Assembly: GCA_977017575.1 (NCBI GenBank)
Contig: CDRNVI010000152.1
Location: 1 to 64,000 of the forward strand
Length of the DNA: 64,000 bases
Direction: 5' to 3'
Source of the DNA: Paramoeba atlantica
Taxonomy: Eukaryota > Discosea
Of the stretch, positions 26,011 to 37,871 are shown one piece after another; within the stretch, counting starts at the first letter, position 1, and each line of letters opens with the position of its first letter. Below the pieces are notes generated by a model. It saw only the letters and a list, made by a program, of their open reading frames with translations, had not been told where the DNA came from and made no database searches. The position numbers and the translations under genes are program-made.

Positions 26011-28549
26011 TTAAACTCTCCAGAAAATTGGGTTCCTTCCAGGCCAAAAGACTAATTAGGCCTCTATTTTTGACTCTTTTTTTGAAGCCACTGGTGGGTG
26101 GAGGGGAGATTTTTTTTGATAAACTTTTTAATAAAGATCTTTTAAACAAGAATATCAAGAAATATTTGTCCAAATATTGTTTTTTGAAAAAAAAAATTGA
26201 GTCACTAAAAAAAAAAAAACATCATTTTTCAAAAGGACTAATTAGTCCTCAGTCATGTGCCTGCTCATATGGTCAGCAAAGCAACCTGAACAAAAAATGA
26301 GTGTTTGATCACAGGAGCAATAGGTTTGAACTTTCTTTGTACAATTTGTCCCATTGCATCCTACTCTTCTGGTACTCTTGTCTGGCTTCAGTCCAATTAC
26401 CATTTCACCAAACTCCAGCAAAGTTGGGCTTGATCATCAGATGATGTTCTACATGAGTTGGGAGTGGTATTCGCAGGTTATAGCTTTCATCCAAGGGATG
26501 ATTCTGAGAGAGTAGACCTTGGGCAACCTCAAAACGAAATTCTGCAAAGGAGAGCTCTTTGGCTTGGGGGAAAAAGTGCTGAAATATGAGGAAGGCATTG
26601 ACTTCCACAACTACAAGAATGAAAGCAAACTGCCTGTGGACCCATTTTTTGGTCTTCCAGGAACTCTCCAAGGAGAGAGAACCTTGCCTCAGTTGGTTGT
26701 GATCATCCACACAATGCCTGGTTTGATAGTAAAAGTCAAGAGGCTGAGTATATCACAGGGAGAGTCTTTGGCCTTCAAGCTTGCAATTTTGTAGGCAACC
26801 AGTGGGAAAAGAAGTTCCCCAGGTATTAATCATTATAGAAGAGTGATGAACATCTTGGAAAGCCTCCACATAGAATTTATAACCTCTCAGAGATCCTTTC
26901 TTCACTTTCACACATAACCAGGTTCCTTCTCCTTGAGGTGTGTAACAATCTCTTTCCCTGGAATTCCTTTGGGCCAATATCATTTTTTCTTCACAACTGA
27001 AGTACAATACAATCCCTTCTCCAAGAAGTTGAATACAACCTTCCAACACACAAAAACCACTATCCAAAGCAACTACTCGACCAGTTCCCCAAATTCCCTC
27101 AGTCATTCTAAGCATTAAACCAACAGTTTTCGCTCCAGAACCAGATGGAGGTTGAAACTTGGGCAGGCCCATTTCAGGAGGATGGGACTTTCCTTCCACA
27201 ATTTCAAGAAAGAGTATCACTTTAGTCTCCCCACAACCAATTGTATGATATTCATTTCCAAAAGGATGAGGTTTCCTCTGAACAAACATCCAACCAGGAG
27301 CCCATTTACAGAACCACACCACCATAGACTCATCTAGACAGACCTGTCAACTTGGAACAAAGATGGTCTTCATCTTCTCATTAAAAGCAGCAATCAGGGG
27401 TCGAATTTCCCACATACAGTCTGTGTAAGAGGGTTTTGCAGAGAGAGGAGCAAGTTTAAGAGAGGAGACAATCATATCAAACCAATTTCTACTGATATAT
27501 TTCCTAAGATAAGGCAGTGTACCATGCAAGGAAGATCCAGCTGAATCCTTTGAAATTCGAAAAAAATCCCTTCTTTTATGTCCTGGGTAGAAAGACATAA
27601 TCTGGCACAAGGCAATAAAATCAAGCATTTCAGCTTCAGTGAAGTTCAAAGAATGGTTAAACTCATTTGTTGCTTTCAGCACATCAGTTTTTAGAAAGGT
27701 TAGAGGTAGAACTTGGAGAAAAATATCGAGGGGAGTGGGGACATAAACAGCATCAAAGCGAATTCTTGTACAGGCCTTGAAGTCTTGTGCTCCTATCACA
27801 GCACAAGCATCAGTTGTTGAGGAAGACCACTCAGAAACACAAAGGAAAGATCATTTTCAACGAGTTCTGCTGCATTGTCTTCCCCTTCCTCCTCAATATC
27901 AGAGCAAGATTCAGTATCTTCATCATCAGTATCAGATGAGCCCAAAACAGGCACAGAGGTTGTTGATGCCTGGGATGAACCAGAACTTGATCCTCCTGAG
28001 CCAGAAGAGGATGATGAAGATGAAGATGGATGAGTTGAAGTCCCACAACCCTCTGAGACATCTGCTTCTCCAACAAACTTCAAATTTTCAGGAAGAGCCA
28101 GAAGGTAATCATTCTGAAAGACAGGAGAATGAAGCAAAACTACCATCTGAGATTTCCTGTCATAGTTCTGAAGTTCCACCCTTTTCACCCTGAGTGAAGA
28201 GAGAGATGCTCCTTGATATTGGTCACCAAAATGTTTCCTTAGAAGATGAGAAGGGCAAAGGTTCACAGCTTTGCAGAACCAAATAGTATCCTCCTTCAAT
28301 TCTTCAATTCTTGGAGAAGTTGATCTAGAACTCATTTTTCTCACCACTGTAACTTTTTTCATTCAGACTTTCTGAGAAAGGCATTGTGATGAAAATCAAG
28401 AAAAAACCTCAAAGAAACACAAAAGAAAGTAAAAAAAAAAAAAAAAAAGTTCAAAAATGTGCTTTATTTTGGCCAACAAACAGGAGCCTAATTAGGCCCA
28501 AAAAGACTAATTAGGCCCCCCTGGAAAGAACCCGATATAATATTGTTAA
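26011..28549 (-). mobile_element. piggyBac DNA transposon, degraded
   Basis: A minus-strand piggyBac-type transposase gene lies between two TTAA sites (26,011-26,014 and 28,546-28,549), both within ATTGTTAA, fitting the TTAA target of this superfamily. A short inverted motif GGGTTCYTTCCAGG occurs near both ends (26,030 on plus; 28,521-28,533 as its complement). Near each end there are copies of GACTAATTAGKCC (26,048, 26,237, 28,489, 28,504), which may be subterminal transposase sites. A few CpGs remain inside and none just outside, so it is younger than its surroundings but older than the Copia element. Confidence 0.75.
26243..28362 (-). pseudogene. piggyBac transposase (DDE_Tnp_1_7 type), frameshifted
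   Basis: The N-terminal part starts at or after 28,362 (an ATG lies within MSSRSTSPRIEE) and has an acidic/serine stretch. A frame change near 27,800 leads to PLDIFLQVLP, TNEFNHSLNFTEAEM and SRNWFDMIVSSLKL, typical of piggyBac. The catalytic Asp regions follow: VCLDESMVVW (first), VALDSGFCVLEG (second) and HCVDDHNQLRQ (C-terminal), then SWKTKKWVHRQFAF. A second frame change near 26,430 leads to the usual C-terminal Cys-rich finger (GCNGTNC, TYCSCDQ, FCSGCF) and a TAA at 26,243. In-frame TGAs lie at 27,347 and 26,753. It would cut and insert at TTAA. Not functional as it stands. Introns instead of frameshifts cannot be fully excluded. Confidence 0.8.
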
Positions 28550-29520
28550 CCAAAATAAACCTGATCAAATTGTGCAATATCTTGATGCAATAAATGAGGA
28601 AATATATATATATTTGTTCTCATTCTCACTTCTAATCTAAGAGAAGGAAAGAAAAGATTGAAGAAGAGATAAAAAAAAATGAAAAAATTCACTATGTGAG
28701 AATTGAACCTGTTAGATGAATAGATGGTTCTTGCCCTTCTCCTTATTCTCTTGAGGTTTGAAAAAGAAGTTTTTCAATCCCCCTCCTTTGAAACAAAAAT
28801 AGAAGACATTATTTGAAAAATAACTTTCTTCAAAAGAACAATGAACCCCCAGAATTTTCATACTCTCTGGGTGCTAATTTGAAAATTTGTACCCAGAGAG
28901 AGTATAAGTCTTCTTGCTTGAGGTCATTTGAGTTTTGCTTGTATTGCCACTGAACAAGGAAAGAACTGAAATAGTTACTTCTTCAAAAAAGATCAAAAGA
29001 AATGAGTTCTCTGTTCAAAAAAAAAATGTGAAAAAGGAGGTGAAAAGAAAAGATAAAGAAGATAAAAACTAGTAAGAAAAAGAAAGAAAAAAGAACCTTG
29101 TGTCCTTACCTCTCACAGCTTAATAGATGGTCTCCCTGATCCAGTGTCCCCTCAAGGTAAAATGATTCCCATTTCTCTCAAAGTTCTTGTTTCTCAAAAG
29201 ACAAAAGGAATGCCAAATCAAAGAAAGGTCCCAACATTGAACTGGGGTGAGTCATAAAATAATTAAAGAAATAATTGATATTCTCAAGGGTCCACCAAGT
29301 CTAATCCTCTTAAATAACATCAAAGAAATAATAGTGTTGTTTGAACAATATCAAAAGAACTATTTAACTTGTTCATATAAAACTCCTTACAATCCATTCA
29401 ATTTGTTTTGCCTTTCTCAATCTTGGATATTAATCACAAGCACAAAGTGGAGATATTATCATCACAACAAGACACTCCCTCAACAGGTATTCAACAAAAC
29501 CAAATAACTAGAACCCAAAT
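28550..29520. other. CpG-free spacer between piggyBac and Copia
   Basis: No gene seen. Contains A-rich and purine-rich patches, a hairpin repeat at 28,859 and, at 29,247-29,507, a short AT-rich open frame judged not to be a gene. The last five bases (CAAAT) are the left target duplication of the Copia element. Confidence 0.5.
28859..28908 (-). repeat. dispersed hairpin element, copy 1
   Basis: An imperfect palindrome of about 50 bp: ATACTCTCTGGGTGC at one end, ACCCAGAGAGAGTAT at the other, with an AATTTGAAAATTT centre. Four related copies are in the window (37,638; 60,815; 61,236; 63,763). This copy is in the opposite orientation. Confidence 0.8.
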
Positions 29521-29739
29521 TGTTGGAGGTGAAACAGGGAAAATGATAAAACTGATGTAAGGCATGAGGGTTTAGAGAGGAAAATGAGAATAAACTTTAT
29601 TTGTGACAAACAAGGTTGCACAAACAAGTGACAATGGAATAGGTGGTTGCATTGCAATGTCTCAGGAGGATGCAACAATGTCTGGACAACTTCAATGAAA
29701 CCAGATTTATCTTAATAAGGTTAGAAGTTGCATCCAACA
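29521..29739 (-). repeat. 3' LTR of the Copia element
   Basis: 219 bp, TGTTGG...CCAACA. It contains no CpG, while the other LTR has six. The stop of the polyprotein reading frame (TAA at 29,721) lies inside it. Confidence 0.95.
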
Positions 29740-32700
29740 CTCTCCTCCATCCAATGAATACTTCAATGCAATCCGGAAAAACAAACATTCATGTGTCTCT
29801 CATGCAGGATTCTCTTGAGAGGCTTGGTCATCACGTCTGCATGTTGTACAGAGGAACAGTGATAAACAAGAGAAATGGTCTTATTTTCAATCAACTCTCG
29901 AATAAAATGCAGTTTAATATCAATGTGCTTGGTTCTTGACTTGATCATCGGGTTGTTTGCAATGTCAATAGCTTGTTGATTGTCCTCATAAATTAAAATA
30001 GGGGTTTTAACCATCAAACCCAGAGTCTCCAACAATTGTTTCAGATACATAATCTCTTTTGTAACCTCAGCTAATGCATAATATTCAGCATCAGTTGATG
30101 AGAGTTTCACAGAAGGGGTTGTCTTGAAACACCAGGAAATCAGATTGGAGCATAAGAAAACCAAATAGCCATAGGTGGAGCAACAGTCATATTGATCAGC
30201 AAAGGCAGCATCACAAAACACACTCAAATCAACAGTCATCAATTTGGGGTCAAAACCAGCAGGGTGGACAAATTTGATTTCCTCATTAGGGCGTCCATTC
30301 AGATAAGAAATAAGGTGACAAATAGTGTTCTCAAGTTCTTTGGAGGGACAGGTTTGGAACTTGCAGATCTGGCCAACAGCATATGAGATATCTGGTCAGG
30401 TGTTGGAGGCATACAAGAACTTCCCATTGATCGTGGGGATAGCTATCAGGGCACAATCTTATTTTTGGGTCAGCAGGGGTCTTGTAGTGGATTCAAACCA
30501 GGTGATTGTATTCTTGACAGATCAACTTCACATAATCAGATTGGTCCAAAGAAACTTGAAAGAGCTCATCTTGCTTGATCTGCATTCCAATCAACCAATC
30601 AACTGTGTCAAAGTATTTTAGATCATATTTTCCACACATGTATTCCATGAAGCGCTCGTGCAATTTTATGCAGGTGGAAAACCAGGTCAAGTCATCTACA
30701 ATAGCAACCAAAAACATAATTCCATTTGATTCAGCAATCATGAACAGACAAAGATCAACATCATTCCAAATGAAGCCAAAAGCCAATAGGGACTCAACCA
30801 AATGATTGTACCAGTTTCAACCAGCAGGGGGGTATCCATAAATTCCCTTCAACATCAGCCACACAAAATCATTTCCTTTCTCAACAAAACCAGGGGGTTG
30901 ACTTATATAAACAGGTTTCGTGTCAGGATCAACATCAGCACAAACATATGCTGAGGGTACATCACCACCGTGGAGCTTACATCCAAATAGGGCAGCCAAA
31001 CACAGAATGGTTCTCAGAGTGGAGGAGCGGGCAACAGGGGAATACACCTCATTGATGGAATCTGGAATAAATGAAGAGCCATTGACACAGTATCGTGACT
31101 TGAAGGAAGTAACCTTTCCATGTTGTGTTTTGATGCGATATCTCCACAAACCAGGTAAAATTACCACATTCGAATAATCGATTTGGTTCTTGTGGACAAG
31201 GACAAAAGCTTTCCTTTTCATGAGGGCATCGCACTCTCTCTTCATTGATTCAAGCCATTCACACTTCTCTTGGGAGGCAATAGCACCTTTGAAAGTTTTC
31301 AGGGTCAATGCAGTTGAGATGTCTTCCTCAGCCATGAGAGCAGCTGTCATTGAGATTTCAAAATCATCCCATTGTTTCTTCTTCCTTTCTCGAGCAGATC
31401 TTCTGGGTTCAGAGGGAGTTTGGGTCAGACTGGGTACAGGTGGGGTAATATCTCGGTCATGTGCACCAGATTCATAGAAACCATCTGAATATTCAAAGTT
31501 TTCAGGGCCATGGATCAATTCCTCCCCTCCATTTTGGGATTCCTCCTCACAAGGTGTCTCTTCCTCAAGTTCCTCAAATGAGATAGGTTCAGAAGATGGT
31601 TGCAGTCCGAAAAGGTCAATAGGAGGAGCAGAAGATCCACCAATATACTTCTGGTAGAGAGATTGGACACCAAAGGCAGTCTTGTCAAAAACCACATTAG
31701 CAGACTCAAAAAATTTCTTCACAATTGGGTCCCACATGCAGTAAGCAGCCATATTGGGGGCAGGTCACACATAAATTCTGAATCGAACTTTGGGCTTCAA
31801 TTTCTTCTGTTGTTCCTCAGGTAGCAAAGAGAAAGCATAGCAGCCAAAGGCTCTGAAGTACATCCAGTCAGGTCAGGTTTTGAAGAGAGCTTCCATTGGT
31901 GAGATCTTTGCATCGCCATGGACAGTAGATTGGTAATACAAATCAAAGAATTCAGCTGCTTCAGGCCAGAAGAAGTCAGGACAGCGACCAGAATGGAGGT
32001 TGGATCTGATTCCCTCTTGAGAGGTATGGTTGTATCTCTCAGCAATTGTGTTTTGTTCATGCTCAGAACGTGCAGACCATTGAAGATGGATCCCTTTCTC
32101 TTTACAAAATTTCAAAAGTTTTCCATGCTTGCCAATGAACATCACATTGGATAATCTTCACACAAGTGTCGCATTGTTGTTCCAATTTCACGACAGCAAC
32201 AATAATATCATCAGCAGCATCATTCTTCAGCTTCAAAGACGAACAGAGAGGATGATGAGATTTGTGTTCAATGATTGTCAACCGGTACTTGAAGCCACCA
32301 ATTCCCACAACATTCAAATACAAAATGTCAATGTGAATAAATTCTCCATAATTGAAATCACGCCGTGGTTCGATCTTGATATGTGGAGAGCGAGAAAGCT
32401 TCCCAGAAACACATCCCAATACACAATCAGTTTTGTCATTGTGGAGCACTCGAGGTAAATTGCGGCCAACTTGAAGCTCAACAGTCCATTTAATTGAACT
32501 AATGTGTCCAGCCTGTAGGTGCCAAATCAAGAAAGATTCGCGGTGTTGGGGATGGAGCTCACGGTTGCAATGCTTCTTCTTTCCAAGCAGAGCAGTACCA
32601 GGTGATGGGAGTTGGTAAGAGAGGTAGTAGAGGCCATTATTTCATGTTCCAGTTGCAATGACTTCAATCCCAGCCAAATCAGATATATTTCCTTTACAAA

Positions 32701-34495
32701 TTAGGACTCGATCTGAATCAAAAAGCATGAACGCATCCAAATCATCACATGTTGAAGAAACAGAGAGAAGATCATGGGAGAGGTTTGGAACAAACAAAAC
32801 TTGACTTAAACTTAAGTCTCTTCCATCTGTGAGGATTGAACCAGTTCCGCGTTTCTCAACAGGTAAAGCAGAACCGTTTGCTTGGGTTATTGATCCACCA
32901 GGGCCAGCAGCGTTATGTTGGATCATGTTAGGGTTGTTTGTGAGGGTAGGAAAAGCGCCAGAATCAACAATCATGTGGTGGGAACCATCAGCAGCATGAA
33001 GAGCAACAGAGTCATCAGTGACATCCAAAAAACAGAATCCATCCGTAGGTTCATTATAGTGCTCATCAGTTTGTTGCTCATCAAGAAGAAGATCTTGGAC
33101 AAACTCAAGGAACTCCTCAGTGGAAGGTTTGGTGTAGAAGGCCATTTTGCAGACGCCAGTCATTGCAAATTGTGCGAGAAATGCTTCACCAACAGAGGTC
33201 TGGGGCTTTCCTTGCTTCTTTCTTTGACATTCATCCTTCCAGTGACCAGTCACCCCACACCAATGGCAATGACCTTGACAAACAGTTGAACCACCAGGAC
33301 GTCAATCACCAGGTTTGAATTTCTTTCCAGTTCTCCAACATTTCTCCTCCTTTGCTTCAGCCAACAAACCAACATGTGGTGGGAATCCAAAACTGGATTC
33401 CTTGCCATATTTAGATAGGACTTTTTCTTCAAAGTGTGCCAAACTATCAACCAAATCCTCAAAAGATAAATCTTTCTGATATTTGAGTGTCTCCATGGGT
33501 TGGAACTCAGGACCAAGGCCTCGAAGAAGAAGAGCCATCATACAGTGTTCTGAAACAGGTTCATCATTCTCAGCAGATTCTATGGCGAGGGCCATACCTC
33601 GGGATACATAATCATTGACAGTTTCGTTCTCCTTCTTTTTCAAAGTCATCAACTCGTTCGTGAGGTCCAGCAAAGATGCCATTGTTTTCTTGTCGTACTC
33701 GTCTTCCAACTTGAGCCAAACATGGTGGGGCTTATGCTTGTAAAAGGGTGCAGCAATCTTAAGTTTTGCGTTCCGCTGCAGACAGACGAACAGGAAGCAA
33801 TAGACCTTCTTTGCATTAAAACGCATTGCCGATCGCATGCAGTGGACTTGAGGAACTGGGATGAGTAGATACTCCGCTAAACCATACGAATCCAAATGAT
33901 TTGTGATGTCATCCTTCCATTTCCGATACTTCTTCTTGGTTCCATCGAAGGGGTATTGCACCTTCATCAGGTCTTTGTGGACTTTTCGAGGGTACAACTC
34001 AATCTCATCTTCATCTGATGAAAATTCATCAGAGGAATTGCCATAATCATCAGAGCCAAAAGAATCATCGGAATCAGGTGGGTCAGGATCAGAGTGATCA
34101 GGGGGATCTCTCTGAGGCTTCGATGTCAGTGGTGTTGCAGTCTGGTGAGCAGAAGTAGAAGAACAAGAGGCATTTGAAGAACAAGGTTGGAAGAGTGGTG
34201 TGTCGTCCAATTGGATACTATCCATCCAGTTCTCATTGTCCTTTTCCTTCTCGGTGGGCAGCTGTGACTCGGGCGTCGCATATGAGTTCCTTTCTGGAAC
34301 ATCAGCAGGTTGATCAGACCCAATCAATGGTGCAAGGACTCCATTCCAACACTTTGATCGTCGTTCAGCACGCTCCCCCCTCATGCATGTCGCATCATGC
34401 TTCTTGGCAGAGCAAGAAATTGTGTTCATTTCTTCTCGCCTGATTGATCGACGATGCTTCTCAGTCTTGAGTGATTTCCCGGCCGTTAAATCCAT
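29721..34495 (-). pseudogene. Copia gag-pol polyprotein with in-frame TGAs and two frameshifts
   Basis: Start ATG at 34,495. Gag has an acidic N-terminal region and a zinc knuckle CHWCGVTGHWKDEC (C-x2-C-x4-H-x4-C, about 33,222-33,264). Protease: VDSGA near 32,957. Integrase: HLQAGH and CVLGC (zinc-binding part), HIDILYL (first Asp), and NTIAERYNHTSQEG (Glu). RT: HGGDVPSAYV and VYISQPPGF, active site VDDL. RNase H: FCDAAFAD, SSTDAEYYAL, TKHIDIKLHFIRE. TGAs interrupt at 33,302, 32,642, 31,873, 31,765, 30,817, 30,493, 30,396 and 29,763, with no TAA or TAG in the frame; several fall where Copia proteins normally have Arg. Frameshifts lie at about 32,140 (a small deletion before FIGKHGK, removing the second Asp region) and about 30,430. 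CGA codons remain elsewhere. Confidence 0.88.
29740..29753 (-). promoter_or_regulatory. polypurine tract (plus-strand primer) of the Copia element
   Basis: On the element strand GGATGGAGGAGAG directly precedes the 3' LTR, as expected for the RNase H-resistant primer of second-strand synthesis. Confidence 0.8.
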
Positions 34496-34500
34496 ACGTA

Positions 34501-34537
34501 AGTTCAGTCATGGATAGAGCTACAGAGACTCTTAATC
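34501..34537 (-). promoter_or_regulatory. primer binding site complementary to the 5' half of tRNA-Lys(CUU)
   Basis: On the plus strand the 37 nt beside the 5' LTR resemble the D arm and anticodon arm of tRNA-Lys: AGTTCAGTC, then GATAGAGC, then AGAGACTCTTAATC, with anticodon CTT. The primer 3' end would be ...CTTAATC, directly against the LTR. Drosophila copia is known to use a tRNA fragment cut in the anticodon region; this element appears to do the same with another tRNA. Confidence 0.75.
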
Positions 34538-34756
34538 TGTTGGAGGTGAAACAGGGAAAATGATAAAACCGATGTAAGGCACGAGGGTTTAGAGAGGAAA
34601 ATGAGAATAAACTTTATTTATGACAAACAAGGTTGCACGAACAAGCAACAATGGAATAGGTGGTTGCATTGCAATGTTTCAGGAGGATGCGACAATGTCC
34701 GGACAACTTCGATGAAACCAGATTTATCTTAATAAGGTTAGAAGTTGCATCCAACA
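34538..34756 (-). repeat. 5' LTR of the Copia element
   Basis: 219 bp, TGTTGG...CCAACA, differing from the 3' LTR at ten positions, all transitions. It keeps six CpGs (for example ACCGATG, GCACGAG, TTGCACGAAC, TCCGGAC) that are TG or CA in the other LTR. The promoter and poly(A) signals should lie here; AATAAA is visible on the plus strand only. Confidence 0.95.
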
Positions 34757-36124
34757 CAAATATCCAACCAAGAAACAACCACCTCTAAAAACCACCAACA
34801 AATAACAAACAACAAAACAATAAAACAACAATCCCCCCACAAACAATGCACAATACTCCAGGAACAACAAAACACAAAATAAAGAAGAGGGGAAAACCTG
34901 GTGTGATAATGAGGACAAAACAATAGTGGTGACAACAACTTGCACAGCAGAAAGTGCCTTTGGTGAGAAGGTGGAAAATCAGAAAGGTGCCAAGTGTATT
35001 TTTCTACCCCATCATGAATTCTCCATTATTGTTTGTGTTAAAAACCACCCACTCCCACTCCCTTCATTCAAAAGGAAAGTCAATCAAAAAATTCAAAATA
35101 AAAAACAAAAGAAAAGGGGAAGGAGGAAAGGGAAAAAAAGAAAAAGGAGGAAAAGAGGGGGAAAAACAAAAGAGAAGAAGAAAAAAGGTAAAAAAGGGAG
35201 AAAAAGGGGAAAGATAAGGAAGAAACAGGAAGAAAAGAAGAAAAAACCTCTGATTGAAAGCAGATCAATCAAAGAAAAGAACCCTTTTCAATGTAATTCC
35301 ACTCTTTTCTGATAAGAATTGGAAAATGTGGAACACTTTTGTCTCTGTTCTAAAATAAAAGATTAAACAAAAGAAAAGGAAGGAAGAAAAAAAAAGAAAG
35401 AAAAAAAAAAGAGAAAAAACAAAGAAAAAAGAGAAGAAAAAAAAGAAAGAAAAAAACAAGAAAAAAGAAGGAAAAAAAAGAAAAAAAAGAACCTTGTCTG
35501 GTGGGATCTCAAGTCTCCCTGACTCCCTAACTCCTCAGCTCCTCTCTCTCTCTCTCTTTCTCTCTCTCAGCGAGAATTGAATCATCTTCTGGGACATTCC
35601 AATTCTTTGAGGGTCCCAAATTGCTGAAAAATGTCAAAGAAGAAAAAAGAGTTGTTTGAACAAATCAAAAGGACTTTTTAATTTGTTCATAAAACTCCAA
35701 AACATCACCACAAAATCCCTTCAATTGTTCTGTCTTTCTTGTTTTTTGATTATATTGTCATCTAACAGAAAAAGAAAAAAGAAAAGAAAGAAAAATTAGT
35801 TTTTCAATTAAAAAAAAACAAAGAAAAACAAAGAAAAGAAAAAAAACACATCACAAAACACCCAACAAAATAAAGGTTTTTGATCTTAAGAAAAAGAGAA
35901 CGAAAAAAGAAAGAAAAAGAAAAAGAAAAAAGAAAAAATACAGTTGAACAAGATTCATGAGTTGAGTGGTCATGTGAATGAATTCTTCCTGAAATACCTA
36001 CAAAGAGAAAAGAAAGAAAGAAAAAAGAAAGAAAAAAGAAAGAAAGGAGAGGGAAAGAAAGAAAGAAAGAGAGGAGAGGGAAAGAAAAGAAATAAAAAAA
36101 AAAATATTATGAAAGGGAGAGAGA

Positions 36125-36162
<38 letters not shown>

Positions 36163-37267
36163 AAGAGAGGGAGAGAAGAAAAAGAGAAAGAGAGAGAAAA
36201 GTGAGAGAGAAAAGAGAGAGAGAAAGAAAGAAAAGAAAAAAATCATCAGAACAGTATAATTTATTCAAAAAATAATCAGAAGAAAAAAAAGAAAAGAAAG
36301 AAAAAGAAAAAAGAAAAGAAAAAGAAAAGAAAAACATTTGAAGAAGATCAGAGAGTCGTGCAAAATTAATTCAACAGGCATTGCCCACTGAGATAGTTGT
36401 CTGCCAAAAGCCTTTTTTAACAAATAATAGAGAGAAGAGAGAGAGAAAGAAAAAGCGGAAGAAAAGAGAAAGAGAAGAGGAGAGGAGAGAGAGAGGAGAG
36501 AAGGAGAGAAGGAGAGAAGGAGAGAAGGAGAGAATGAGAAAGAGAGAGAAGAAGAAGAAGAGAAGCAAACAGAGGCCACCCTCCTCTCCCATTCTCTCTC
36601 CCCCCCTCCAAGAACCCCCTCCCCCCTTGAACACACACACACTCTCTCTCTCTGGAACCTTTTCGCTTCCTCCCTCTCCTCCCTCTCCTTCTTCCCCTCC
36701 CTCTTTCGTGAGCCAACAAAAAAAAAACCATCCAGACCCAAAATAGAGGTCCATCATTTCCTGTTTCAGTTTTTTTTTTGTGGGTTTGTGGTTTTTTCTC
36801 CTTCTCTCTTTTTCTCTTTTTCTCAGTTATTTTTCTCTTTTCTTTTGGTGGTTGTATCTCTTTCTTTCTATTTTTTTTTCACATCCTTTTCTTTTCCTTT
36901 TTTACTTCTTTCTTCTTCAAGACCATCACTCTCTCTCTTTCCTTTTGTTTTTTGTTTTCCGTTTTTTGTTTTCTGTTTTATGTTTTTCCTTTCAGTCCTG
37001 CTCCTTTTATTTTAGATTAAAACAAGTTTTTTATTCTGAGAAAAGAGAGTTGAAACAAGAAGAGAGATTACAAAGAAATTCTTTGACAAACCTTTGTCCA
37101 AAAACAAAATTGAGGTTTTTTCTTTTTCTCTTCTTTTCCTCTCTTTTTTCTTTTCTCTCTTCTTTCTTTTCTCTCTTCTTTCCTCTTTCTCTTCTCTCTT
37201 CTCTTTTCTTTTTTGTTGATTTTGGATAATTGGATTGATAAAAAGGAGAAAAAAAAGAAGAGAAAGT
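34757..37267. repeat. homopurine/homopyrimidine low-complexity region
   Basis: From about 35,060 to 36,560 the plus strand is almost all purine (GAAA, GAGA and AAAAG arrays); from 36,600 to 37,250 it turns mostly pyrimidine. K/E/R-rich or S/F/L-rich frames here come from composition and are not genes. A short tRNA-T-arm-like patch near 35,565-35,600 is too degraded to name. No gene seen. Confidence 0.75.
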
Positions 37268-37351
37268 GTCTTCAGTCATACCCAGTTGAAAGCACCCGAT
37301 CCCATCAGAACTGCTGTGGGCTCGGTTAGTAGATCCTGAGTGCTGAAGACC
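37268..37351 (+). pseudogene. 5S rRNA pseudogene with two internal deletions
   Basis: Matches both ends of the full 5S gene at 63,326 (GTCTTCRGTCATACCCAG at the start, GAGTGCTGAAGACC at the end). It lacks about 13 nt after ATCAGAACT and about 22 nt after GTTAGTAGA, which removes part of the internal promoter region. Flanks also match the right-hand copy up to the tRNA-Arg gene. Confidence 0.9.
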
Positions 37352-37637
37352 TTCTCCTTTTCTTTTTTTCTTTTCTTTTTTTCTTTTCTTTTTTTCTTTC
37401 TTTTTTTCTTTGCCCTTTTCTCAATTTTCTTCCCCACCAACCTTCTTTTTCTCTATCTTGATGGTTCCTGGATCTTTTTTTTTTCCTTTTTTCTTCTTTT
37501 TTTCTTTCCCTTTTTTTTTTCATTTTCTTGCTCCTCCCTCATTCTCCTTTTCTCAAAAATTTGTTTTTTCCTTCCCCATAGGGTTCATTTTGTTTTTTGT
37601 CCCTTTGTGATTGGGTATATTTTTGTAATCATATATT

Positions 37638-37684
37638 CACACTCTCTGGGTCCGAATTTTCAAATTAAGTATCTAGAGAGTATG
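37638..37684 (+). repeat. dispersed hairpin element, copy 2
   Basis: ACTCTCTGGGTCCGAATTTT, then CAAATTAAGTATCTAGAGAG. It lies about 190 bp before a tRNA-Arg gene, as does copy 5. Confidence 0.85.
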
Positions 37685-37871
37685 AAAACAAATCCAAAAA
37701 GAAAAAAAAACAAACATTAGCTCTCTTTTTTCCAGATCAAATCTTCCAATCCCCAGTGGAACAAAAGAATCACAATCAACAAACCTCCTCCTCCCTTCCC
37801 CTCCTCTTGAGACTTCAAGAGAAGAGAGAGAGAGAAGGACACAAAAAAAATGGAAAATATTTTTCAGAAAT

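Larger units (their letters stand above)
29521..34756 (-). mobile_element. Ty1/Copia LTR retrotransposon, complete with LTRs and target duplication
   Basis: Two 219-bp LTRs (29,521-29,739 and 34,538-34,756) start TGTTGG and end CCAACA, and are flanked by the 5-bp duplication CAAAT (29,516-29,520 and 34,757-34,761). The element reads on the minus strand. Internal order is gag, protease, integrase, reverse transcriptase, RNase H, which is the Copia order. A primer site and a polypurine tract sit directly inside the LTRs. The coding region has in-frame TGAs and two frameshifts, so this copy is probably not autonomous. Confidence 0.95.

Noticed and set aside
28690..28760. tRNA-like T arm on the minus strand (GGTTCAATTCTCACA)
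   Set aside because: No acceptor, D or anticodon arm could be paired; same for 35,565-35,600.
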